This document shows positions 13,701 to 25,700 of a stretch of DNA of 64,000 bases, in pieces (positions within the stretch are counted from its first letter, which is position 1; each line of letters starts with the position of its first letter). The notes under the pieces are model-generated. The model was given only the letters and a program-made list of their open reading frames with translations. It did not search any database and was not told the origin of the DNA. The position numbers and the translations under genes were made by a program. This stretch comes from Plutella xylostella (Eukaryota > Arthropoda > Insecta > Lepidoptera > Plutellidae), in the NCBI RefSeq assembly GCF_932276165.1, contig NC_063986.1:3980501-4044500 (forward strand), in the 5' to 3' direction.

Positions 13701-16700
13701 CAAGTGCTAGCTATATGTAGAACGCACAATACAATCAGTGAAACCAATCTGGTCTGGTGACAGCTGATGTACACTGTACAGGCAGCAAAAGTGATGAATC
13801 CACACCCATCACCAACAAGCTAAGCTTTTAAACTTCACTGACGAGTTATACTCGAACGTGACATGAAAAATACTGTCTGTGTGAATTGATTAAGTATTCT
13901 TTTCTTTAATTCGCCTATCTTCACTTATGAGCTATGAGTTTTAGCTAGCGTCTTAGTATAAAGCGCTGGGGTTGAATGCTTACTTCTTTTGTTTAATCCA
14001 TACGATTGTATGCAATTTCTTTCTTTATTCTTTTGAATATCATCCATAGTAATAAACTATTGATGATGTTCAGATAAGTTGGTCTCAGTAAACCTACTCG
14101 CTCCTACCACGGCAGGTAAACATTAACCTGTTAAATGTCAAGGGAAGCGAGAAGAGAAATGGGCCCCGCGCCGTATGACGCGACATCTCGACACAAATAT
14201 TTGCTGAGAAGGAATCCTGCTAAGAATTCCCCTTTCCCACAAGATCCGTGATGCCGCAATGTTATTTTATTTGCGCTGTGTAATGTTGTTGTTATTTTAT
14301 CAGTGTTTGCACTAAACAGTATTGTGTATTCGTGGTTTATAAGTTTCACGTGCTACTCGTATATTGTATATTATTAAGCAATAGCTTTGTAAATAATCAG
14401 TTTGGAAAGGCTCGGTCCAACATCATTGATGTTTTCCATGCGAAAGTATATTAGTATGTATATAGTCGCTGTAATTTAATGTTTTACACCCTCAATATAG
14501 CATGTTTCGGCGAATATGAGTTTTCTCTTTCATTTCTGCAAACCGGGTCACCCGGATCTTTCTAGGAAACACTGGAAAACGAGAATACCTTTCAGACAAC
14601 CTTTTTACCTACCTATTGGAAGGAAGATACATAACCTACTTCCCGGAATACATTTCAAAGAGAAAATGTCATTTGTTCACCGAGTTTTCATACAATGTAG
14701 TAAAATATTTCCAGATCCACGCAGCAAATACCTAAAAATATTTTGAATTAGAAGAATACGTGTGTAAAAATATGTAGGTACATAAAATAGTTGTAGGTAT
14801 ATCCAATCCAGTCCACACGCTATGTTTTACGAGTTGATTACGTTTGCCTTACCGGAGTTGCGAGTGATTAGATTACCTGCCCTGATTGTGCGCGCCACTT
14901 CTCGTACGTTGCCGACTCGGCCTGAACGCGACAACTATATGGCTTTGATCCAAGCTATAGGGTAGGTAACTAGTAACTAAGAAAAGACATGTAGGCAGAA
15001 GGAAAAAGTCTTCGCTCGGCAACATAAGAAAATGGAAGGGATTGGCCAGCGTTACCATGCGTAGAACAGCTGTTGCGCTTGGCGGAGAATAGAAAGAAGT
15101 ATGCAGAGCTGAACCCTTCCTTCATTGAAAGGAAACTCGTGCCCCAGCAGTGGGGACGTGATGGGTCGTGATGATGCAGAGCTGACTTCTTCTGAAGTGC
15201 GGCTCCGGTAGTGGAGAGGAACTTAAAGAAGAAGTAGGTACAGTAGCTATGTCCAAAAAAACCCAGAACATTTTTGTTGTATAAAATATTATTAATTGCT
15301 CTTAATAACTCAATTTTTGCTTTAGGCAAGTGTTCATATTTAATTGCTAATTTCATAGGTTTAATCAATTGGATTAATGTCGTGATTACATCACTAATTA
15401 ACGTAACAGCACCAGTAATGGACACCTTAAGGATTTTTTACAAATGTTTTGGCTGTTACTCGCACAGTTTTTGAATTAGAATATTGAAAGTTGGTATGAA
15501 CCATAGGAATATCTTGCCGTTTAAGATGAATGTACACTAGCTCGATTTAAACTATTAGTATTTCAGGAAATTGCATATTTGTAAAATATGTCCTAAAACC
15601 ACAGTAATGGACACCCAACCTCCAGTTATGGACACCCAATGTTGGACAGTGATTTTTTATTGGATAAAAGTATAAAATATTGTTTTATGCTTATATTATT
15701 ATAATTGTAACGTTGATTAGTAATCATAACCGTTTACACAAACAGGCTTGGTTGCCAGTTACACTAGGGGAAGCATCAAATACGGAAAATTTAACTTTCT
15801 GAAAAAAAAGTTTTACAGAAACACAAAAATTTCCAATTCAACATTATAAATTCTGTCCTCCTGCATTTTATTCTGTAACTTGGGAGCTCCGAATCGTTTT
15901 CCGAATTACTCTTCTCCGATAGCACGGTTCGTCGAAATCACTGTTCGTCGACGGTTTGTTCATCGAAAAAATCCTTCTCCGATAGCACGGTTCGTCGAAA
16001 GCACTGTTCGACGATGGTTGCTTTGCCGAAGAAATCGTTCGCCGATTGAAAGATTCGTCGAAAGCATTGTTCGACGATGGTTGCTTTGCCGAAGAAATCA
16101 TTCGCCGATAGAGAGATTCGTCAAAAGCACTGTTCGACGATGGTATATTATGATTGGAATAATGATGTATAAACTAGTATTACCTTATTGTGTCATTGTG
16201 TAGTATTTAAGAAAAGTAATTTCTATTTCTTTCTTATATAAAGTAATCTTGCTCTTTTTGCTTACGCTTACCCATTAACCGATTTGGTTCGATTCCTAAC
16301 AAAAATGGTGAACAATTCTTTGCGGCGGCAATTGATTCTTTCGTTAAACGAACCATCCACATAGGTATTGGGTAAGCGTAAGCAAAAAGAGCAAGATTAC
16401 TTTATATAAGAAAGAAATAGAAATTACTTTTCTTAAATACTACACAATGACACAATAAGGTTATACTAGTTTATACATCATTATTCCAATCATATACCAT
16501 CGTCGAACAGTGCTTTCGACGAATCTCTCTATCGGCGAATGATTTCTTCGGCAAAGCAACCATCGTCGAACAATGCTTTCGACGAATCTTTCAATCGGCG
16601 AACGATTTCTTCGGCAAAGCAACCATCGTCGAACAATGCTTTCGACGAATCTTTCAATCGGCGAACGATTTCTTCGGAAAAGCAACCATCGTCGAACAGT

Positions 16701-19700
16701 GCTTTCGACGAACCGTGCTATCGGGGAAGGATTTTTTCGATGAACAAACCGTCGACGAACAGTGATTTCGACGAACCGTGCTATCGGAGAAGAGTAATTC
16801 GAAAAACGATTCGGAGCTCGTAACTTGGTATCATTATGTTCCCCCAGTGGGACAGAGGGCAGACACAACAGTTTTTTATCCCAGACTGTTGACAGCAGCC
16901 AGCTTTGCATCGGACCACGTGATTCACACTTTCCACATCTCCATACGATCGAGCGCCGAAAGGTCTATTTAGATCGGCCTTGCTTACGCTTGCCCTGCGG
17001 ATCCCATTCGAGAGCCTGTCTCAAGATTGGGTTTTAGTCTCTACGCAGGGTATGGCTATTCCAACTTCATTTGCGGCGTTTTATGTGTGAATCAACAGGA
17101 TCTTCATGGCAGCTTTTCCTCAGATCTATGTTGGAGATGATCTCGGGCCAGAAAATCTTTGAGTTCCGCCGGGGACAGCGGTTAATGAATACCTGCAGCT
17201 TCTGTGTGTCTATGCGTCTTTGTGGTCTACCTACCAGGTGTTGCAAGCGTATAACAGTACCGACTTTAGTAACGTTGGTGATAAATATCTATCACTGTAA
17301 TGGAGAGGTGTTTTGACTGCCACATGCATCGCGGACATGTAAATGCACCATTGACCGTATCAGTACGGGCACCCACATCTAGGTCAATGCTCTCTCCTAC
17401 AACAACACTCTCGTCTCAACCTCTTCCGTTCCGACAATCCTCTCGTCATATCATATCAGCTGGGTTATCCAGGTATTGCATTTACACCAGCCAGAAAATG
17501 CTTTTAATTTAAGCTTTTCTTTTCAGAACCATTTTTCTCACTTCCCTTTTTCTACAAAAAATTTGCTCTTAATTCCTTCTCCTCCTAAAGCCACTTCTTT
17601 TCAAATTCTCATGGTATTCTTACCAAACTTCACTGGTCTATTTGTCACACGATCACTGTCTATTTCTCTATTTCTATTCTCTGTGGGTCTGTAAGTACCT
17701 GCACCTGGCTCTCTCGAATGAAACCTTTGTGCTTGTGCCTCTAGGTCTAAACTGCATTCCTAAGCTTGGACCATTTCCCACTATGCTGGTTCACTGCGGG
17801 TTGGTGGGTTCACATAAGTATTTAGATGTGCTTAACTACTACTTATCATATTACTTATTTTATTTCATTGTGCTTCTGTGAGCGTGATTTTCTACAACCA
17901 CAACAGTCGCGTGAATATTTGGATTTTCATGTGCATCTTGCATCAATACTTGTTCTGGAACACTAGAAATAGATGTAGGGGGAACATGTTTGTGTCTCCA
18001 TAACGCGTGGCTGCAGTGGCCATCTTTTACATCCATAATAGCATCTCCCATTTGCTTGGGCGTATATACGTTTTTCATGGACAATGTGAAAAATCCAGTG
18101 ATGGACACCCAATTATGGACACCTGTACAAGACTGGTATCCTTCATTATATTCATGTTTTACAAAAACTACCAATATAAATATGAAATTCTAAAGACAAT
18201 TAAATAAGAAAACACAACATTACCTTAAAACATTATTTTCGACACGTGTCCATAACTGGATCTACTGAAAATTTGCAAACCAGTAATGAACACCCCCCTC
18301 TGTAATCATTTCAATAAACGTAAGCTGTCCCATTCCTTTGAAAATATGTCGAAAATTCAGTATAGTTTCCATAAAATCAAGAAAGTCAATTTAAAATTAA
18401 AAAAATACGAAATTACCAACAATATTCTACACTAACCTCTTTAACAATTTCCTTAACAAATCTCCATTTCATTTGTGAACCCCCGTCAAATGAACTTTTT
18501 TTCCTCACAATTTTTTATATAAATGGATGACATAAATAACTTGTTTATATAACAAGGAGGGATGTCTAGGCTTTGAAACTAAGGTGTTGCAATTTTCGTA
18601 AGACTATCCATACTCTTATTTTAGACAAAATAAGTTTGTAAGTGTCCATTACTGGGTCCGTGTCCATTACTGGTGCCGTTACGTTATATGTAAAAAAGGA
18701 AGTGAGAGTTGTTCAACTTAACTGTTCTATAACTAGTAGCCATGGATGCGTGTTTCGGAAACCGGTTGAAAAGATTCAATGACCCACATTTTTTGCACTC
18801 TAATTGACTCTAACTTGAAAAAAAATAAGTACATAAAGTTGCTTTTAAATTAAAACCGTGTCCGAGAGAATTGCAAAAAATCTAGAGTTAGAATTACGCG
18901 CAAAGACACCCTCGAATTAATTCCGACACCGGAGTTGTTTAAGTACTACATGTTATAATTAAATTTTACTACTAATTTAATTTCACCACTAATAAGATAC
19001 ACAGTAATAAAAAAAATGTTGTTCAATATTTGCACAAGTTGACAATAATAATTTAAGCTCAATATTATATAAACGTGTACTAGAAACTGAGTATCAAGAT
19101 TCCCAGGAAAAGCTGATTGCTTTTAGAAATTTTATATCTCCACATTTCGATGTACGATGAGTACCTACTTAGCCACTCTTTTGCAGACTCATATTGAACC
19201 TTTAAGATTGAAATATTTTTCCGTAGAAACGTTATTTGTGAATATTGAGCTGTTAGAATTCAATATCGTATGGCAGGGGCAAATAAACACTTGTTGAATC
19301 AATCGAAAATGAAAACACAAAGGCTCGACTTCGTCTAGACATCATAAACAAGATGACTTTATTAAAAGAACATTGTCACAAAGATGTACCAATTAGCAGT
19401 TATTTAGAGTTCAACAACCTACAACCAAAATTATAAATAATCAAAGAAACAATTTTTCACTCGTACTTTGCTTCTCGATAAAGTTCCCGTACGAACTCTA
19501 GTTTGGCAAACTCGTCCAGCCTTCCTAGTATCGCCACAATCGCACCATTCCAAAGATATTGTGATATAAATAAGATTAACAACTAAGATATCGCTGGACC
19601 ATACCGTGTGGGTAAAGAATAAACATTATTTCACATACATTCGAAAACACATACATTAACTATCAATTTGCATAAGGCGATTTGTTTAAAGCCACAGAGC

Positions 19701-22700
19701 ATCAAAAACCTTCCAACCCAAAAATATTTAGGGATGTTGAAGAACATTAAAAACAAAAAATTTTAATAACAGAACCGAATAGTTTTGAATGAACAAAAAA
19801 ATGCAATTTTATTAGAACAGCAGCAACGAATACATCGAGTTGGCTTGTCTGACCGCAAGACTAGTTCCGCCCACATATCTGCGTCCAATGGACTTTATAT
19901 GGCTTTTAATAGAACTCAGTGGCCATAACTTATGCCCACTCAGTGCCCACTTCTAGGCGTAAGCCTTCCATCTTGAATCCCTATATTGTGGAAAAATAAT
20001 ATCTGAAAATAATTTATACCACTAACTAAAACAGAAGCTACTGAGCACAACATGTACGGTATTGTCTTAACGTAAATACTTCACATACAAGGCTTATTCT
20101 TATATATTTTTTGTATCACTAGTTTGGGGCACCAGCAGCTGTAACACAGGTTTCCACCTAGTACGGTTGCTGGAAGCTACATCATATCTGTATAAATACA
20201 GCCTACTTTGTTTTAACCATGCATATAGATATCCACTCAATTGTACAATAGCATTGTAAGTTGTGTTAAATTTTGAAATAAAAATATATTCATTCATTCA
20301 TTCATTCATTCATTCATTCATTCATTCATTCATTCATTCATTCATTCATTCATTCATTCATTCAATATATGTTTTATCAAATTAACCTGGCTTTCCCCCA
20401 TTCCACCCCATGAATCGATGCAATGCAATAGCTACACCATTGAATCAATATAATGACCCTAAGAAGCTTTAGCTTATACTAATCACTATTCAAAAGAAAC
20501 ACAATGGCTTGCCACAGGCAAAAAACTATCCGAACACAATCCTAAAAAAGCATAATAATCGGCAATAGCACATCACATTAAGTTAGAATGATCATGCGTC
20601 ATTTGCTGGAACTGCGGTAGACCACCAGATGGGAATATCCCGGGGAAAGGACGAGGAAAATACGACCAGGTTAATAACACTGGGGAATAACGTGCACGGA
20701 ACGAAGGAAGGCTATTTACACATTTATGTCGAAGGAATAAAGACTATTACTATAGGCTTTGTCTCGAAGGGCGAAAGGGGCATAAAATTGTGCCGTTCGA
20801 TATTATTTCTAATAGGATAGAACTAGAAGAAGTGGCTTATGATAAAATGTGTACTTAGAGAAACGAAAGGCCAACGAGAAATAAATTAAATACTCGTGAA
20901 TCATCAACATGGAGATAGAAGAGGTGACGTACGATCTGAATCAATAAACATTACAAACAAACTACGTAACATTTGACGCAAAGTTTATACCTTTAAAAAA
21001 GTGATTTCAACATAGAAATATTTACATTTACAATGCTAATGCTATGTAGGTATACGACAATTTCATACATTCAGCGTACTCGTATTTTCTACGCTCTACG
21101 GTCATCGTTCAATGGGGCCCAACTAGCCCAAGTGTTGTTTTATGAATTCAGGCACTTTAAAAAAAGTGAAACAATATTGTTGTTTTTCAGGGTTTTATGT
21201 AGAGTGACTATGATGAGATGAATGATGTTATTGCCATATCTGATACAGTATCTGGATAGCGAAATCTAAATGCAAAGCAGCACCCCAGCAGCTTTGACGT
21301 AGGTAGTGTCTATTCGGAGACAAGATTTGCATTTTTTTCCTCACTGCAGGAAATTATTCTTCTCATAATTACTGCTTAATGCTAGTCATCCGATTTATTC
21401 ACGTTTATTAGACTAATGTTGTAGAAAAAGTAGGTCATGAACATGATCATAAAAATGAATTTTAGGTTTTTTGTTGATACTTAAAAACGTGACATTGTCA
21501 TTGCGCTCAGAGCCGAAATTGGGTGAAAGATGATTGTAACTACCTAGATATACAAAATTAAGTTATGTGCATTCAAGCAAAAGCTGCTTTTCCACCATAT
21601 GATTTAACGGAGGATTTAACGTTCATTCGAATGATCAATAGCCTTGTTACAGGCAATTCAATTATAGATTGCTAATCAATGCCTTAAATACGAGAACATA
21701 ATATATTATGTTAATCAGTATCTATTCTAGAAACCTACTATGTACCTAATTATTTATGAACGATATTACTTATTTGGATTTACACCATGAGTCGATTCAA
21801 ATGGGTAAAATAGATAGTTAGGACATATTATGTACTATATATAAAAAGTAATCATATTACAAATCATCTTAAACTTTATGAAAGATAAAGACAGCTGCTA
21901 AAATTACAACTCATGTTTACAGTTTTCTTGGAAGTACTAACAATAAATAGATACATAGATAACCTTACACATCAATAAAACTCCTAATCTTGTATCTGAG
22001 CGGTAATATTGCAGCGATAGCCGGAATTTCTAGATTATGATATTTATGATTATCACAGAATTATCTTGCCCATTTATGACCAACACAATTATGTACTTAT
22101 TGCCAAATGTTCGTAAGTATATAACTGGTTGATTACCTAATGTACACAGTGAGAGGCAACTGGATAGGGCTAGATAAGGAAAGTTGCACTGGCATGCATT
22201 CTCTAATACTGCCCGGTTTACAATTTGAGGTAGGTTCTAGCTTCTAGCACTATACAGGGTATAATAATTACATACCAAGTACTTTGTTTGTACTTTTAAA
22301 CGTTAAATATTTACTTACTATGTTAATATTTCTAGGATTCGCTTAAATTAAAATCATGAAGCCATGCGCAATTTATGCTTGAGAACAAGATGCCGGTAAA
22401 CGTCAAAAATCGCCCACACCATAGACATGTCATAGACACCTTTCTTCTGTTCTGTGTTTTGTTCCTCCAAATAAGAATGTAGGCCACATAGGGTATTATG
22501 ATAAATTTCTTCTAACAGTACTTTAGTTAGGTAATAAGGAAAAAATGTAAGATAACAATACAAGTAAAAACTTGAAAAGCTCCCCTGAAGATGCGATGTA
22601 TGTAGAAGTTCGCCGGTAATCGTATCGGATATATTTGTATAAGGTTAAACTCTATATTGGTAGCTCGTGCATTACACTACACGGGTCAGAAGCTCGTCTG

Positions 22701-25700
22701 TGTCCGTGACATGCATACAGTGGCGGCGGATTTAAATACAATATCTATTTCTGCAAATTAAATCCTCAGGTTACCGTTTAATGGAATGTAAATGGATGTT
22801 AAATCCACGCCAATAATATGCCTACAGTATCGAGAATATGTCTTGTGAGAGATCGACGAGGTTTTTCAAAGCTTTTACATTTCTTGTGTTGCTGGGTTTT
22901 TCGATCTGACTGAATCTAAAAGTGAACGTGTCGGTTGGTATAGAAACGTGGTGTGCAGATTAGCAGTGCCGTCACATCTGACTCGGACATAATCAAGCGA
23001 ATGACCGCCGATGTTGTAACTTTCGCAATTTCCTTTCGTTAAGCATGCGTCAGCCAAAACGACGTAGAAAGCGTTCGCACAACACGTACAGAATCTTGAT
23101 GGAATCATCACGACGTGTCTGATCGAGACCTTGCCGGCTGGCTGCGGCTTCAGTTTAGCTCTTAACGTGTGAAGCGTAAAGGCCATTTTGCGGGGTCGAG
23201 TGGCGTGAATGTCGTCGGCTGGTCGCTTGGCTTGCACAATTTTATTTGTGCTTGGAGCGCGGGCCCAAGGCCGGTGCAGCGAACAAAGAGCCGGATTAGG
23301 AACGGATTAGCGACTACGTCTGTTTTCTTTTAATCGATCACACGAGCGCGACTAATGCCTAACTTAATGGTTATTTTATTAACGTTCCTCTATGACAATA
23401 GTGGGTGTTGAATGACTGATTGTTAATTAACAGAGTGTGATGTTAGCCGACTCAATCAGCAGATACGCAATACTTGTTAAAATCTAATAGCCTTCGCGGA
23501 TTAATATTACTTTTAAAGTATCTAAACATCTAAATATTAAGCAACCGCAATAGGCATTAACTGAACGGGCCCTTGTCCGGCGCAAGGAGGTCGAGGATGT
23601 TACGACACGGAATTATTTAAATATTTGAATTTTGAATATGAATGTTCTAGAGTTCTAGACGGTTACCTCCTCGTAGTCCTCATAGTACTCGGCGGAGGTG
23701 TGCTGGCGCGGCGCCTCCACCGCCGTCAGCTTCACCTGCCGGTCGCGCGCCTCGCCCTGCTCCAGCACTGGAACAAACAATAAAACAAGTTTAATCAACA
23801 TCGCCTTAATACCTTAATTAAGAATCAATAAAATCGATCATGCACGTTCACAATTAAAACTGATTTTTCGTAGGAAATCGTTTATGTACGCAAATTCGCA
23901 CATATGTAGTCCAGTGCCATGTGTATTTTTTCTTATGTAAGTACAACATAAATTCGTATCGTAGGATTGCACAATGAATACTTAATCTGCGCAAATCTCT
24001 CGAACATAATCTAGTAGGTACCTACTTAATAAATCCATCCACCGTATTGCAGAACCAAGACATTTAATCGGCAATCAGCGGTCACGAAACTGCGGATTTC
24101 GTATTTTTTTGCCGACTTGTACAAATAACTACACGATGACACGAACCTAAATAGTTACGAAACAAAATGATGAATGACGCTGACTGGAGGTGCCTAGTGC
24201 TGACTCGCCGTCGCCGGGGGGACGTGCGAGAGTGAATGTGGAAACAGGTATGTATGACGCATACTATCATGAATAATAAAATTCGCATTTCTTCAAGCAG
24301 GTAGTTGGCCATCTTGAAACAGGAAGACAGTATTATATCGATGCAAGTGCGATAAAATAATCAAAGAAAACATAATATATTAAACAGGCTTGTGGTAGCC
24401 TTTTTATAAAAACTTGAGATTTAATTAAACTATTCGCGTGCTAAAACACATAAAGAGAGCCCTCTTGAATAAGTTAAAAAGTCTGAAAGTGAATTTTATG
24501 CCGGGCAGTGAAGCGGCGAGTCGAATTTAAAAGTTGTAAGTGCTATAGATTACCATGCACAAAGGGTCACTGCAAGCGTTGACTAGTTTGCACTCAGGTG
24601 GGGAGGTGGGGCATTCACGCCACATTTGTAAAGCTGAGGCATCAATTTAGCGCATCGACGTTTGAGAATAAGAATGGATGTCCAATCGCTATACAAATAC
24701 CAATCAAATCAACACGTAATACGTAATCGCTGCACGGCTGGGCATGGGATATGGCCTTTATCATTATTCTATGCAAGGTGTTAATTAAAATGATATTGGG
24801 TAACTAGAGATGAAAAACGAAACTGAAAAAGCTTTTTAAACAAATTCTAAGAATTTTAATTTTGGCTGTGTAATTAATAAACCGGGTTTTAAAAGAAACT
24901 TGCAGGAAAAATTGGGAGAGAAAGAATCTCTCAAAGAAGAAAAGTTGTATAAAAAGGTTGCGCGGTTATTTACTAAGCATTTTCTTATAATTTCCGAGAA
25001 CTTTTACGGCTAACATCAAAGAAGTGTGTAAAGGAAAGCTGATTACTTGACCGCTAACTACATAATTTAATATGATACGATGCCGATGGTAGCGTTCACT
25101 ATCGGAGGTCAGAGCCGTTAGTGACTGGATTACTGAGGCGCTGCCAGGAAGAAGCCTATGCTCAACAGTCGAGATACGTGGGCTGCTTAGACGATGATGA
25201 TAAAAATTACAATTTGAATAAGTTGTACATAAAACTAAAACATTTAGTCCAAAGCACCTTTGAAATCACACAAAATAATCACCACGAGGCACCCACATCT
25301 GTTTGTTTGCAAACAAATATCTGACCCGGTCAGGAGTCGAACCAGAGACCGACAGCACAATAGTCACTAATCAATAGCTAGTAAGCCATCCGGTCGCCGA
25401 TTAGGTACTGAGGAGTGAGTCTCAGAGTTGAACTCGATGCAGCTACCTCCGTTGTTGTCTGGGCCCCTAGTAGCCACCGTCTAGACGAGGGTAGCTCGAT
25501 AAAGATCTATTCAGTTATTTTTCTACAATGCCACTTTCATATCACATAGTAAATTATTTTTTTCCGTTACATAAAATAATGATATCAACGTATGTAGAGA
25601 TGAAAAGGGACGGACATTTACAAAAGACATAATTTATGTCGAAATACGAATCATAAATTCTATGGTTCTTTGATGTTCTGTGTAGCAATTTATGTTTGAA

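Larger units (their letters stand above)
15401..18684. mobile_element. 3.3-kb TIR DNA transposon, decayed, with nested insertions
   Basis: The left end begins ACGTAAC(A/G)GCACCAGTAA and continues TGGACAC. The right end is its complement, with one mismatch in 25 bp. The flanks are TA (15,399-15,400 and 18,685-18,686). The motif 'cagt(a/t)atggacac' is repeated inside both ends (about 15,605, 15,625, 18,090, 18,108, 18,645). A TA duplication plus a pipsqueak-like HTH fragment suggests the Tc1-mariner group, pogo/Tigger branch. It contains the foldback element and a LINE remnant. Confidence 0.75.

Noticed and set aside
15868..16910. Open frames of 77-149 codons with 21-residue repeats (SPIERFVES...RRW)
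   Set aside because: The foldback repeat unit is 63 bp, a multiple of three, so frames stay open on both strands. Both arms encode the same peptide in opposite directions, as expected of a palindrome.
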